From positions 19,021-83,020 of the forward strand of contig NZ_JABSOV010000011.1 in assembly GCF_013215345.1 (NCBI RefSeq): 64,000 nt of DNA. Direction: 5' to 3'. The stretch comes from Colwellia sp. (GTDB taxonomy: Bacteria; Pseudomonadota; Gammaproteobacteria; Enterobacterales; Alteromonadaceae). Each line of letters opens with the position of its first letter. Position 1 is the stretch's first letter. Under the pieces are notes generated by a model, which was given only the letters and a program-made list of their open reading frames with translations, did no database searches and was not told the origin of the DNA. Made by a program: the position numbers and the translations under genes. Shown in pieces: positions 51,760-61,420 of this stretch.

Positions 51760-54330
51760 ATGACACCCGCAAGTATTACGAAAAATAACGTTAACGAAAA
51801 GAAAGCAGTGCTAAGTAAAGATATTGTCGAGCATGAATTTATCGCTGACTTTACCACGGAAAATAAACTAGCTAAGCATGCTATTCAAGTACACAAATTT
51901 GGTGGTAGTTCTTTAGCCACAGCCAAATGTATTAAGCGTGTTGTTGAAATTATTCGTGAAAATTGTCAGTTAAACGATATTGTCGTGGTATCAGCTAATG
52001 GTAAAAATACCGATGGCTTATTTGCTATTTATTCTCTGGCCGAACAAGTAATCGCTACACCAGCTAAGCAAACTAGTGATCAGTTAAGCCAAGCTATCGC
52101 TGAGTTAGCTCAGCAGCAAGAACAGTTAATCACAGAATTATTAAATACCAACAACACCAAGCAATTATTACATCTGTTAAGTAAAGACATTGAGCAATTA
52201 ACTCGCTGGTTAGCGGGCGATATTGTTCAACATCACAATGATATTTTAGCCTTGGGTGAAGTATGGTCAGCAAGATTGCTATCCGCTTTACTTAATGAGC
52301 AAGTTTGTCCAAGTAATAGTATTGATGCGCGTGATTTTCTTGTTATCGATAATGAACAAAGCTGTGCGGTAGACTCCGCAATAAGTGCTGCGCAATTAAG
52401 ACAAAGGCGTCAGTTTGGTAAATTAGCGGTAATTACTGGTTATATCAGTAAAGATAGCCGTGGTAAGAGCTGTACCTTAGGGCGAAATGGCAGTGATTAC
52501 TCGGCCACTATAATTGCGGCTTTAGTCGCTGCGGGTAATGTGACCTTATGGACAGATGTTGATGGTATTTATAGTGCCGATCCTCGTGTCGTACCTAATG
52601 CTAGGAAATTACATCGCTTACCTAATGGTGTCGCCAAAGAATTAGGCCGTTTAGGTAACCCGGTTTTACATGCTAAAACATTATTGCCACTGATTAATCC
52701 TTTAAGTGAACATCATACCCACTTACATGTAGCTAGTAGCTTTGATGCACAAGTCGTTGGTACTGAAATTGGTAAGTTTGGCCAAATAGCCAAACAAGAG
52801 TTATCAGTCACTTATTTGAATGATTTATTGTTGGTGCAATCCGTGAGTTTTATCGGCGAGGCTGCGGCTAAAGCCAAGGCAGAGTTTTCACCTATTTGTA
52901 TAGATGATCAACAAGGCTTTATGGTCATCACGCAAGCACAACAAAAACCATTAAGTCAGTGGTTGGCAAGTCATGATGTTGATATCACTTTTAAGCCAGT
53001 GGCCATTATAGCCACTGTTGGCCATAAAGTAGCTGGACGTGGCGATATTAAAGCCCGTTTTAAACGTTCATTAAAAACAGCCAAACCATTAAATATAGTG
53101 GGCAGTGAGAATAACCATAGCGTGATTGCCATTTTACCAGAGCCTTGTTCGATTGAATTATTAAATACCGTTCATCACGACATGACCAAAGATGCTCGCC
53201 ATATTGGCTTAGTCGTTGCTGGTATGGGTAACATAGGTGAACGATTTTTAGAATTATTACCCGCGCAACTTAATAAAGTCTATGCCTTAGAAAACTTACA
53301 CCTAGTGGGATTACTCTCTTCGAAAAAAGCGTTAATTAATAATGATGGCATTGATGTCAACCAAGCAAGATCATTGTTTGCCCAAGATGCACAAAGTTAT
53401 GATGGAGAACAGCTTATTTCTTGGTTGAGTCATCATCCATACGATGAATTAATTGTGGTAGATATCACCCCTAGTGAAGATTTCAGCTTATTGTATGAAC
53501 AACTTTTTGCTTTAGGTATTCATGTTATCGGCGCTAATAAATGGGCCGCTTCAAGCAGTACCGAACATTATAATAACCTAGTCAATACTGCGGATAGTAA
53601 TAACAGCTTATGGTTAGGCAATACTACTGTCGGTGCCGGCTTACCAATTAATTACGCCATTGATGACTTGCGTCAAAGTGGTGATAGCATCAGTGAATTA
53701 TCCGGCATTTTTTCCGGTACGCTTTCTTGGTTATTTGAAACCTATGACGGCAGTTCAAAATTTTCAGAGCTGTTATTGAATGCTTTAGCCCAAGGTATTA
53801 CTGAACCTGACCCTAGAGAAGATTTATCAGGCAGAGATGTACAGCGTAAGTTATTGATTTTAGCTAGAAAATCAGGTTTTGAGTTGGACCTAGCAGACAT
53901 TGACTGTCAAAACTTAGTACCAGAAGCATTACAATCATTATCAACCAGGGACTTTTTAGCCCGAGCGGATGAACTAGATGATTACTTTGCTACGGCATTA
54001 AGTGATGCCAATGACAAAGGTGCTTGTATCCGTTATGTGGCCCGTTTTCAGCATAACGAAACTACAGGTACGAATAGCAAAGTTAAGACAAAAATTAGCG
54101 CAAAAGTTAGTTTGGAAGTATTGCCACAAAGTGATGCTTTTGCCAATTTAACGCCTTGTGATAATATTTTTCAAATCAATAGTCACTGGTATCAAGACAA
54201 TCCTTTAATTATACGTGGTCCGGGGGCAGGGCGAGATGTCACTGCTGGTGGATTGCATTCAGATCTTGTTAAGATTTGTCAGCAACTTGCTCACAAAAAA
54301 AATCAGGTAAAAATAAAAGGCATAAACTAA
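51760..54330 (+). CDS. metL: Bifunctional aspartokinase/homoserine dehydrogenase II
   Basis: 856 residues, somewhat longer than E. coli MetL because of an N-terminal extension of about 45 residues. The kinase domain opens with VHKFGGSSLATAKCI and has TLGRNGSDYSATI. The dehydrogenase half has GMGNIGERFLELL (NAD(P) binding), ANKWAAS and FSGTLSWLFETYDG. It carries out two steps from aspartate toward homoserine for methionine. It lies 62 bp after metB and is presumably repressed by MetJ with it. Confidence 0.95.
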   Translation: MTPASITKNNVNEKKAVLSKDIVEHEFIADFTTENKLAKHAIQVHKFGGSSLATAKCIKRVVEIIRENCQLNDIVVVSANGKNTDGLFAIYSLAEQVIATPAKQTSDQLSQAIAELAQQQEQLITELLNTNNTKQLLHLLSKDIEQLTRWLAGDIVQHHNDILALGEVWSARLLSALLNEQVCPSNSIDARDFLVIDNEQSCAVDSAISAAQLRQRRQFGKLAVITGYISKDSRGKSCTLGRNGSDYSATIIAALVAAGNVTLWTDVDGIYSADPRVVPNARKLHRLPNGVAKELGRLGNPVLHAKTLLPLINPLSEHHTHLHVASSFDAQVVGTEIGKFGQIAKQELSVTYLNDLLLVQSVSFIGEAAAKAKAEFSPICIDDQQGFMVITQAQQKPLSQWLASHDVDITFKPVAIIATVGHKVAGRGDIKARFKRSLKTAKPLNIVGSENNHSVIAILPEPCSIELLNTVHHDMTKDARHIGLVVAGMGNIGERFLELLPAQLNKVYALENLHLVGLLSSKKALINNDGIDVNQARSLFAQDAQSYDGEQLISWLSHHPYDELIVVDITPSEDFSLLYEQLFALGIHVIGANKWAASSSTEHYNNLVNTADSNNSLWLGNTTVGAGLPINYAIDDLRQSGDSISELSGIFSGTLSWLFETYDGSSKFSELLLNALAQGITEPDPREDLSGRDVQRKLLILARKSGFELDLADIDCQNLVPEALQSLSTRDFLARADELDDYFATALSDANDKGACIRYVARFQHNETTGTNSKVKTKISAKVSLEVLPQSDAFANLTPCDNIFQINSHWYQDNPLIIRGPGAGRDVTAGGLHSDLVKICQQLAHKKNQVKIKGIN

Positions 54331-54437
54331 GGGATTACTAAGGCATAGCTGCGGCTTATTACGGCGCTAATCGTGCCTGATTCCCTTATACCGGTATCAC
54401 ACTTTAGCTATTGCTCCAGATAAATCAATGATGATTA

Positions 54438-54481
54438 CTTTGATGAACATAATTAATAACTTAGTTAATTGTTCATCAAAG
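54438..54481. promoter_or_regulatory. Long inverted repeat upstream of the 459-residue unknown gene
   Basis: CTTTGATGAAC (54438-54448) and GTTCATCAAAG (54471-54481) are perfectly complementary, with inner AATTAA/TTAATT pairing. There is no T run. It ends 80 bp before the next start, so it may be an operator or leader structure rather than a terminator. Confidence 0.45.
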
Positions 54482-54560
54482 CAGCAGCCGCTTGTCTATC
54501 TGTTGCTTTTAGCTATTATTACTAGCATGATAGATATTATTTACTCCCTTCAGCGATACA

Positions 54561-55940
54561 ATGGCTAAAGATTCTCCGCACCAAACACACTACACTCGAC
54601 AAGTTCATCATTTGTTAGCAAAAGTCTATGGACGAAGTGCCGTTAAAGACTCTTTGTTAGATCGCGCTATCGGTTATTTTGAACAAGAAGAATTTCGTCC
54701 TTCCGATGATAAAACATCGACCGAAGAATCTCAGGTTGAACAAATGCAGCGTACTGAGCGCCATTCTAGTTTACTGTCGCTGGCACTCATTATTCTTGAG
54801 TTGGCCGAGGGCGATAGTTACGCTGAAAATAACCGTAAATCGGCACAATTTCTTGGCACACTGCAGTTAATCAGTGCTACCGAAGGAAAACGTGTCGCAG
54901 CAAGTAATGAGCAGAGTAAGTCAGTTTATAAAGCCGTATTATGTCTACGTTTACTGGACCGCTTAATTATCGATGGTCAGATGGTCGAACCTTATATCAC
55001 TAAATTTCTAAGCGGTATATCCCCTGAACAATATAGTGATTTTGTCAGTCATGATAATAAAGCTTACCATCGCTTTGTTGAGCAAGTGAAAATTCCATTG
55101 ATAATGGCGGCACTTATGCAAGATGTCGGTAACTACCATCCTAAAGCTCAAACTATCCTTGTTGGCGATAATGGTAAATTAGATGCCTTTCGTACCCTTG
55201 AGGTGAGACAACGAAAAGAGCTGCTACAAATTAATTATCGTGAAACGTTGAAATACCTTAATGAAGGTATTGGCATGCCAATTTTTATTGGTAATACCAA
55301 GGCCGAGCGTGAGCAATTTATTATCGATGAACAAGACAAATTATCCTTTATTAAACAGTTATTAAAAAGCAGTGTTAATCCTAAAAATACTATTGGTAAT
55401 ATCTTAAAAGTTCCACAAATTTATACCTCAATAATATTGTCAACTAAGGCAAGTTATAATTACAAATTACTGCCGAAAGTCTTTCAGGTGCTTAATAAAA
55501 ATGCTGAAGTCGGCGCTTGTGCACAAAGTGTCGTTAATGCCTTATATAAGATTACCGGCATGTTTCCCCAAGGCTTTGGTATTGTATACATGCCTTTAGG
55601 GGAGTTTGGTGACCAAGGTGATTGTTATGAATATGCCATTGTAAATAGACTTTATCCTGAAAAAACAGAGCAGCCGAATTGTCGAATGGCGACACGTAAA
55701 CTCACCTTTATTGGCTATGGTCAAAATGCTGTTATCAAAAATAAGAGTAACCTTTATTTCACCCAAACGGCTAAAAAGCTAGCAACCTTGAGTAAAGATC
55801 GTTTGAATGAAATATTAGAGTTACTAAGTTCAAATTCTCAGGAGCGTAAGGAATTAGATTTATTACCTCGCTGTTGGCATGCTAATGAATTTTTCTCATT
55901 AAAAGCACATCAAAACCTATGGAACAAAGCGGATTCATAG
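54561..55940 (+). CDS. Unknown protein with a degenerate HD-like segment
   Basis: 459 residues, cytoplasmic, with no signal peptide or membrane helix. I do not know the family. Residues 180-235 (IPLIMAALMQDVGNYHPKAQ, then TILVGDNGKLDAFRTLEVRQ) have the rhythm of an HD or HD-GYP domain, where the usual LLHDIG is replaced by LMQDVG and GKL-xxF-RTxE follows. The metal-binding His is absent, so it would be a non-catalytic relative. The C-terminal part contains GFGIVYMPLGEFGDQGDCYE. It lies just before a broken acyltransferase gene, probably in one operon. Confidence 0.7.
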   Translation: MAKDSPHQTHYTRQVHHLLAKVYGRSAVKDSLLDRAIGYFEQEEFRPSDDKTSTEESQVEQMQRTERHSSLLSLALIILELAEGDSYAENNRKSAQFLGTLQLISATEGKRVAASNEQSKSVYKAVLCLRLLDRLIIDGQMVEPYITKFLSGISPEQYSDFVSHDNKAYHRFVEQVKIPLIMAALMQDVGNYHPKAQTILVGDNGKLDAFRTLEVRQRKELLQINYRETLKYLNEGIGMPIFIGNTKAEREQFIIDEQDKLSFIKQLLKSSVNPKNTIGNILKVPQIYTSIILSTKASYNYKLLPKVFQVLNKNAEVGACAQSVVNALYKITGMFPQGFGIVYMPLGEFGDQGDCYEYAIVNRLYPEKTEQPNCRMATRKLTFIGYGQNAVIKNKSNLYFTQTAKKLATLSKDRLNEILELLSSNSQERKELDLLPRCWHANEFFSLKAHQNLWNKADS

Positions 55941-55989
55941 GATCCCCGAATAAGCGTTTACCTAAGACTTTTCAAAAGGAAGTGAATAA

Positions 55990-57116
55990 ATGACCGATGT
56001 AGTAAAAAGTAAACGTATCGCGGCAATAGATTGGATGCGCGGTTTTGTGATGATCATCATGGTGCTTGATCATGTTTCAATGGTTTATAACCGAAATCAT
56101 TTATCAACTGACTCCGCAGCCAATTATATACTAGGGACTCCGTTGCCCGCCTTCGAATTTTTTAGTCGTTGGATAAGGCATATTTGTGCGCCTGTTTTTG
56201 TTTTTCTGGCTGGTACCGCTTTAGCCATTAGTGTTGAGCGTAAGTTATCAAGGGGCTTTGACAGTAAAGGTATTGATAAAGATATTTTGATTCGCGGCGC
56301 TTTTATCGCTTTATTAGACCCAACCATTACTTCATTCTTCGCTGAAAACTGACTTTTCAAGTACTCTATGCCATTGGTGTTGCCATGATGTGCATGGCCT
56401 TTTTTAGGCGCCTATCAAGTACGCAATTATTGATTATTGCCATGGCGTGGATATTAGGTGGTAAATTAGTCACCGCGCAATTCTGGTTCGCTGGCGGTCA
56501 AGAGCAATCAATTATTGTCGGTTTGTTAATAGGTAAATATTTATCGGCAGACCTAAGTATCTCTTACGCGTTAGTACCTTGGTTATCAGTAATGATTTTG
56601 GGTTGGGTTTTTGGTCGTTATATTTTAGATTATGGCTATGGCAAGCTGGCTATTAGTCCGGCTAAGTTGCTTTTTCGCCTAGGCTTCGCTGCGTTAGCTG
56701 CTTTTGTTGCTATCCGTTATTTCAATGATTACGGCAATATGTTTCTATTAAAAGAAGATAACAGTTGGCAACAATGGTTACATGTTAGTAAATATCCACC
56801 TTCGGCAAGTTTTATCATGCTTGAGTTAGGACTTATGGCGGTTATTCTTGCGTTAATGATCAAAGTTGAGCAGCGTATTGGTATGCGCCCTAACGGTGTC
56901 TTACTGGTTTTTGGCCAAACGTCTATGATGTTTTATTTAGTACATCGAATTCTCTTAACTGGTAGCGGTACCTATGGCGGTATGAGAGATATAACAGACC
57001 TATCAGGTACTTATATAATAACTGGCGTTTTGCTACTTGCCTTATATCCATTTTGTTTGTGGTATCGAGGCTTTAAAGCTAAACACCCCAACTCTATTTG
57101 GTTAAAATATTTGTAA
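55990..57116 (+). pseudogene. DUF1624 acyltransferase-family membrane protein, frameshifted
   Basis: The first frame (55990-56352) begins KRIAAIDWMRGFVMIIMVLD and includes FSRWIRHICAPVFVFLAGTA, the heparan-alpha-glucosaminide N-acetyltransferase-like (DUF1624) pattern, then stops after SFFAEN. The second frame continues without loss as LTFQVLYAIGVAMMCMAF to the end at 57116, with the remaining membrane helices. One missing A in the AAAA run at 56345-56348 explains the break. Restored, the protein is about 375 residues. It is either a recent inactivation or a sequencing error in a homopolymer. Confidence 0.85.
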
Positions 57117-57128
57117 GTTAGCAGTACA

Positions 57129-57167
57129 AAAAAAGGCCGTCATAGTTATGCTATGACGGCCTTTTTA
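57129..57167. terminator. Bidirectional terminator between the acyltransferase and argE
   Basis: AAAAAGGCCGTCATAG and CTATGACGGCCTTTTT form a strong hairpin between convergent genes. Confidence 0.92.
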
Positions 57168-57195
57168 TTATCAACTTTTTATGAAGAGATAAATA

Positions 57196-58344
57196 TTACA
57201 AGCAGTAGTGCTGGATCATTTTGGTTAGTAATAGCTCGGTTTTTTCCACTTCACTATGAGCCAGGAATTCATTGGGCTGATGGGCTTGATCAATTGAGCC
57301 TGGACCAAGCACTATGGTTTGACAGCCTAGTTGCTGAATATAAGGCGCTTCGGTGGCGTAATTAACCGCACAACAACTATGGCCACTAATTTCTTCGGCA
57401 ATATCAACAAAAGTACTGGGTTTATTTTGCTCAAAGCTTGGTGAACTTGGGTGCATTTCAGCAAAGGTAATTCGACCAGGGTAAAGTTCAGCTAAAGGTT
57501 TTAATGCCTCACTCAACCAGTTGATCAATTCGTCATCACTCATGCCAGGTAAAGAGCGCAAATCAATATCTAGGTCACAGTGACCACAAATTCGATTGGC
57601 ATTATCGCCGCCAGAAATAGCCCCTAAGTTTAAAGTCGGCGCTGTTACATCAAAGGCTTTGTTTTCATAATTTAGGTGCAGCTTTTCTTTTAATTCAATT
57701 AACTGGCCAATCACTTTATGCATAATTTCTATAGCATTAACACCAAGGTTAGGTTTACTGGAATGGCCAGACTTTCCCTCAACGCTAATTCGGTGTGACA
57801 TGTGACCTTTATGCATAACAACGGGTACTAAATTAGTGGGCTCGCCGATAATGGCAACATCAGGTTTTATCGCTTGGCTTTTAGCAAAAAATCGAGCGCC
57901 AGCCATAGTGGTTTCTTCATCAGCAGTGGCAAGAATGTATAAAGGTTTTTTCAGTTGAGCAGCGGTTAAGTTTTTACAGACTTGCAAAATAAAGGCGAAA
58001 AATCCTTTCATATCACAAGTACCTAAACCGAAAAACTTATCATCTTGAATGACTACTTTATGTGGATCTGACTGCCAACGATTTTCATCAAAGGGTACAG
58101 TGTCACTGTGGCCTGCCAGTAATAATCCGCCTTCACCATTACCTAACTTAGCAAGTAAGTTAAATTTATTGTCAGTCTCAGGTACGGCTTGAATTTCAAT
58201 AGTAAAACCAAGTTGCTCAAACCAGGTGGCTAAGAGTTGGATTACCTCTTTATTGCCCTGATCCCAGCTTGGCTGTGTAGAGCTAATGGAAGGGCAAGCG
58301 ATTAACTGGCTTAAGCTTTGACTGAAATCAGGCAGTTGTATCAT
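57196..58344 (-). CDS. argE: Acetylornithine deacetylase
   Basis: 382 residues of the M20 metallohydrolase family. LLLAGHSDTVPFD and GTCDMKGFFAF carry zinc ligands, ATADEETTMAGARF gives the catalytic Glu, and HKGHMSHRISVEGKSGHSS opens the dimerisation domain. It removes the acetyl group from N-acetylornithine. It is divergent from argC with a shared regulatory region, the classic argE/argCBH arrangement. Confidence 0.95.
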   Translation of the reverse strand: MIQLPDFSQSLSQLIACPSISSTQPSWDQGNKEVIQLLATWFEQLGFTIEIQAVPETDNKFNLLAKLGNGEGGLLLAGHSDTVPFDENRWQSDPHKVVIQDDKFFGLGTCDMKGFFAFILQVCKNLTAAQLKKPLYILATADEETTMAGARFFAKSQAIKPDVAIIGEPTNLVPVVMHKGHMSHRISVEGKSGHSSKPNLGVNAIEIMHKVIGQLIELKEKLHLNYENKAFDVTAPTLNLGAISGGDNANRICGHCDLDIDLRSLPGMSDDELINWLSEALKPLAELYPGRITFAEMHPSSPSFEQNKPSTFVDIAEEISGHSCCAVNYATEAPYIQQLGCQTIVLGPGSIDQAHQPNEFLAHSEVEKTELLLTKMIQHYCL

Positions 58345-58350
58345 AAAGAA

Positions 58351-58402
58351 CCTATAAGTTTGAATAATTACTTAAATAGTTATGCTGATTGTTTGCATAA
58401 CT
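58351..58402. promoter_or_regulatory. Candidate ArgR region between argE and argC
   Basis: TTTGAATAATTACTTAAA near 58351 half-matches the ARG box (TGAATWWWWATTCA). A perfect inverted repeat AGTTATGC/GCATAACT spans 58378-58402. Control of both divergent promoters by ArgR is expected from other gammaproteobacteria; these matches are only moderate. Confidence 0.4.
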
Positions 58403-58466
58403 ACCCATGCGATGTTACCTTAGTTCTATAGTGTAAATAACCTGCTTTAATAAGGCTACTTCAAAA

Positions 58467-59519
58467 ATGACAAAGGCTATACCCGATTCGAATAACAGTA
58501 TGCAAAAAGTGGCGGTTATTGGCGCCAGTGGTTATGCAGGTGCAGAGCTTGTTGGCTTATTATGCAAACATAAGCAGACACAAATTTGTCATCTAGTTGT
58601 TTCTGAAAATAGTAGTTCAGAAGGTAAACTATTTAGTGACTTACATGGCCGATTTAAAGGTGTCTGCGATTTACCATTGCAAGCATTCTCGCCAGCATGG
58701 TTTGATCAAAATGTGGCAGATTTAGATGTAGTGTTTTTTGCTACCCCCCATGAGTTTAGTGCTGATTGGGCACAAGCCTTTGTCGACGCTGGCGTAAAGG
58801 TATTTGATCTTTCCGGTGGTTTTAGGTTAAAAGATGCTGCTGACTACCCTAAATATTATGGTTTCGAACATGCCAATACTGATGCTTTAGCTACTGCTAA
58901 GTATGGTTTAGCTGAATGGCAGCAAGAGGATATAGCCAGTACTAACTTAGTTGCTGTGCCGGGTTGTTACCCAACGGCAAGTTTGCTTTGTTTAAAGCCT
59001 TTGACCGTTAACAATTTAGTGCTAGAAAATTCATTGGTTGTGGTTAATGGTATTAGTGGTGTTACTGGTTCAGGGAGAAATGCCTCGTTAGCGACTAATT
59101 TTAATGAAGTCAGCTTAAAAGCATATAACGTATTACAGCACAGACATCAGCCTGAGATTTCCCAAGAAGCGGCAATTGAAGTGGTATTTAATCCGCATTT
59201 AGCGCCTTATAAAAGAGGGCTTTTAGCAACAGTGACCTTGAAAGTTAATGCTGGCGTTACTAATGCTCAAATACAACAAGCTTTTACACAGGCCTATAGT
59301 GATAAGCCATTAGTAAGATTAGTGACAAGTTGGCCAGAAATTGGCAATGTTGCTTATACACCCTTTGCCGATGTGCATTGGCAGTTTGATGAAGATAAGC
59401 AGGTTGTGGTGGTAAGTTGTGCCATTGATAACTTACTTAAAGGTGCAGCTTCGCAAGCAGTGCAATGTTTTAATATTTCACTTGGCTTGGCCAGTGAGTT
59501 TTCATTAATAAATGCTTAG
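58467..59519 (+). CDS. argC: N-acetyl-gamma-glutamyl-phosphate reductase
   Basis: 350 residues from ATG 58467; an ATG at 58500 would begin MQKVAVIGASGYAGAELVGL directly and is possible. The NADP site is VIGASGYAGAEL. The catalytic Cys lies in VAVPGCYPTASLL. HRHQPEIS and VTLKVNAGV are typical. It makes N-acetylglutamate semialdehyde, the third step of arginine synthesis. It is first in argCBFGH. Confidence 0.95.
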   Translation: MTKAIPDSNNSMQKVAVIGASGYAGAELVGLLCKHKQTQICHLVVSENSSSEGKLFSDLHGRFKGVCDLPLQAFSPAWFDQNVADLDVVFFATPHEFSADWAQAFVDAGVKVFDLSGGFRLKDAADYPKYYGFEHANTDALATAKYGLAEWQQEDIASTNLVAVPGCYPTASLLCLKPLTVNNLVLENSLVVVNGISGVTGSGRNASLATNFNEVSLKAYNVLQHRHQPEISQEAAIEVVFNPHLAPYKRGLLATVTLKVNAGVTNAQIQQAFTQAYSDKPLVRLVTSWPEIGNVAYTPFADVHWQFDEDKQVVVVSCAIDNLLKGAASQAVQCFNISLGLASEFSLINA

Positions 59520-59561
59520 AAAATTAAAAAAGATCGTATTTAGGTATAGAAAGGAATAGAG

Positions 59562-60368
59562 ATGAACAACCCTGAACTAAAGCCACAAGTTAAACCAAAG
59601 CTAAAACCCTTAGTGATTAAAATTGGCGGCGCAATTCTTGAAAAAGAATCAGCTCTTAATGCTTTACTCAGTGTGATAGCCACATTGAAAAATAAACAAG
59701 TGGTCTTGGTACATGGTGGTGGCTGTGTGGTTGACGAAATGTTGGCACAAGCGGGTTTTACCACAGAGAAAAAGCATGGCTTACGGGTTACGCCTAAAGA
59801 GCAAATAGCATTAATCAGTGGTGCTCTCGCGGGCACGGTTAATAAAGCTATTGTTGCTACGGCCAATAGTATGGATTTAGCCGCGGTCGGACTATCGTTA
59901 AATGATGGCGATATGATCTCTTGTACTTTATCCACGCAAGACTTAGGTCAAGTGGGTGTACCCAAAACCAATAGCAGTAAGTTATTAGACACTTTATTGA
60001 AAGCTAATTTTCTACCGGTAATTTCTTCAATCGGTGCACTAGATAACGGCGACTTAGTCAATGTCAATGCCGATGATGCCGCGGTGGCTATTTGTCAGCT
60101 ACTTAATGCCGAGCTATTGTTACTCACCGATGTGAATGGCGTTAAAGGCGCAGATGGCGAGTATTTATCATCACTTAACGCAGAGCAAGCTCAACAGCTT
60201 ATTGAGCAGGGTGTTATTGCCGGGGGTATGACGGCAAAAGTAAATGCTGCCTTGCATGCCGCGAAAGAATTACGACGAAGTATCGCGGTTGCCAGTTGGC
60301 AATCGCCTGAGCAAATTAGCCAATTACTTGATGGAAATGGCATTGGCACACAAATACAGCCAAATTAG
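59562..60368 (+). CDS. argB: Acetylglutamate kinase
   Basis: 268 residues of the amino-acid kinase fold. LVIKIGGAILEKE is the phosphate-binding Lys-Gly-Gly motif, VVLVHGGGCVVDEML binds acetylglutamate, and LLTDVNGVKG and IAGGMTAKVNAAL complete the nucleotide site. The N-terminal KPQVKPKLKP stretch is a short extra arm. It phosphorylates N-acetylglutamate. It lies 42 bp after argC. Confidence 0.95.
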   Translation: MNNPELKPQVKPKLKPLVIKIGGAILEKESALNALLSVIATLKNKQVVLVHGGGCVVDEMLAQAGFTTEKKHGLRVTPKEQIALISGALAGTVNKAIVATANSMDLAAVGLSLNDGDMISCTLSTQDLGQVGVPKTNSSKLLDTLLKANFLPVISSIGALDNGDLVNVNADDAAVAICQLLNAELLLLTDVNGVKGADGEYLSSLNAEQAQQLIEQGVIAGGMTAKVNAALHAAKELRRSIAVASWQSPEQISQLLDGNGIGTQIQPN

Positions 60369-60396
60369 CCTAAACGAAATATTGAGATAAAATCTT

Positions 60397-61338
60397 ATGT
60401 CGACAGATAACGCATTACAATCATTAAACAATTTTTTAGCTGATGACCAGCTAAACAAAGAACAAATATTAGCATTAATCGAGTTAGCCATTAATATCAA
60501 AAAACATCCTAGCGATTATAGCCAAGCATTAGCTGGCAAGTCAGTGGCGATGATTTTTGAAAAACCGTCATTAAGAACACATGTTAGCTTTGACATGGGC
60601 ATTAATAAGTTAGGTGGTCATTCGCTCTACTTAGGCCAACAAAATGGCAAGCTGGGTGAACGTGAGCGGGTTAGTGATTACGCAAAAAACTTATCCTGTT
60701 TTGCTGATCTTATCGTCGCTCGTGTTTTTAGTCATGATTCTATTAAAGGTTTAGCTGAACATGCCAGTATTCCGGTGATTAATGCTTTATGTGACGTTTA
60801 TCATCCATGCCAAGCACTTGCCGATTTTGTCACTTTAGCAGAAACCTACCCTGATTTAAGCCAAGTAAAATTGGCCTATGTCGGCGATGGCAACAATGTT
60901 TCAAATTCATTAATGATTATGGCAGCAATTTTAGGGGTAGATTTCACCTTAGTAGCTCCTGAAGGACATGAAGCGCAAGCAGATATCATTGAAAAAACCA
61001 AAAGACTAGCACAAGAGTCGGGCAGTAATTTACACCTTACCAATGATATAAACGCCATTGGTAAACAAGATGTCATTTATACCGATACTTGGATTTCCAT
61101 GGGTGATGAAGATGCCAGTAAAAAAGCTGAGGTTTTAGCCAAGTTTGCCCCATATCAAGTGAATCACGCTTTGATGGCAAAAGCACAGGCGAGCATGGTG
61201 CTGCACTGTCAACCGGCGCATTTAGAAGAAGAAATCACCACTGAATTATTTGATAGTGAATTATCGAAAGTATTTCAGCAAGCAGAAAACAGAATGTGGG
61301 CACAGAATGCCGTACTTGTCGCCTTGTTTACTAAGTAA
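60397..61338 (+). CDS. argF: Ornithine carbamoyltransferase (unusual active-site motifs)
   Basis: 313 residues. The carbamoyl-phosphate loop, usually STRTR, reads SLRTH (residues 58-62). The ornithine motif HCLP reads HCQP (270-273), followed by AHLEEE in place of the common xHRGxE. YHPCQALADF and YVGDGNNVSNSLM are normal. It would convert ornithine and carbamoyl phosphate to citrulline. The altered motifs could be lineage variation or could mean an acylated ornithine substrate. It lies 28 bp after argB. Confidence 0.88.
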   Translation: MSTDNALQSLNNFLADDQLNKEQILALIELAINIKKHPSDYSQALAGKSVAMIFEKPSLRTHVSFDMGINKLGGHSLYLGQQNGKLGERERVSDYAKNLSCFADLIVARVFSHDSIKGLAEHASIPVINALCDVYHPCQALADFVTLAETYPDLSQVKLAYVGDGNNVSNSLMIMAAILGVDFTLVAPEGHEAQADIIEKTKRLAQESGSNLHLTNDINAIGKQDVIYTDTWISMGDEDASKKAEVLAKFAPYQVNHALMAKAQASMVLHCQPAHLEEEITTELFDSELSKVFQQAENRMWAQNAVLVALFTK

Positions 61339-61420
61339 GCGCCGACAGGTAAAACAACAGATAACGAGTTAATTAAAGAAATTAACTAAACAAATTTTAA
61401 AAATTTAAGAGAGAATAAAA

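Noticed and set aside
54361-54400. TACCGGTA near 54390 as a further end of the terminal-inverted-repeat elements
   Set aside because: Only a short palindrome resembles the element ends; neither the extended end sequence nor any core is present.
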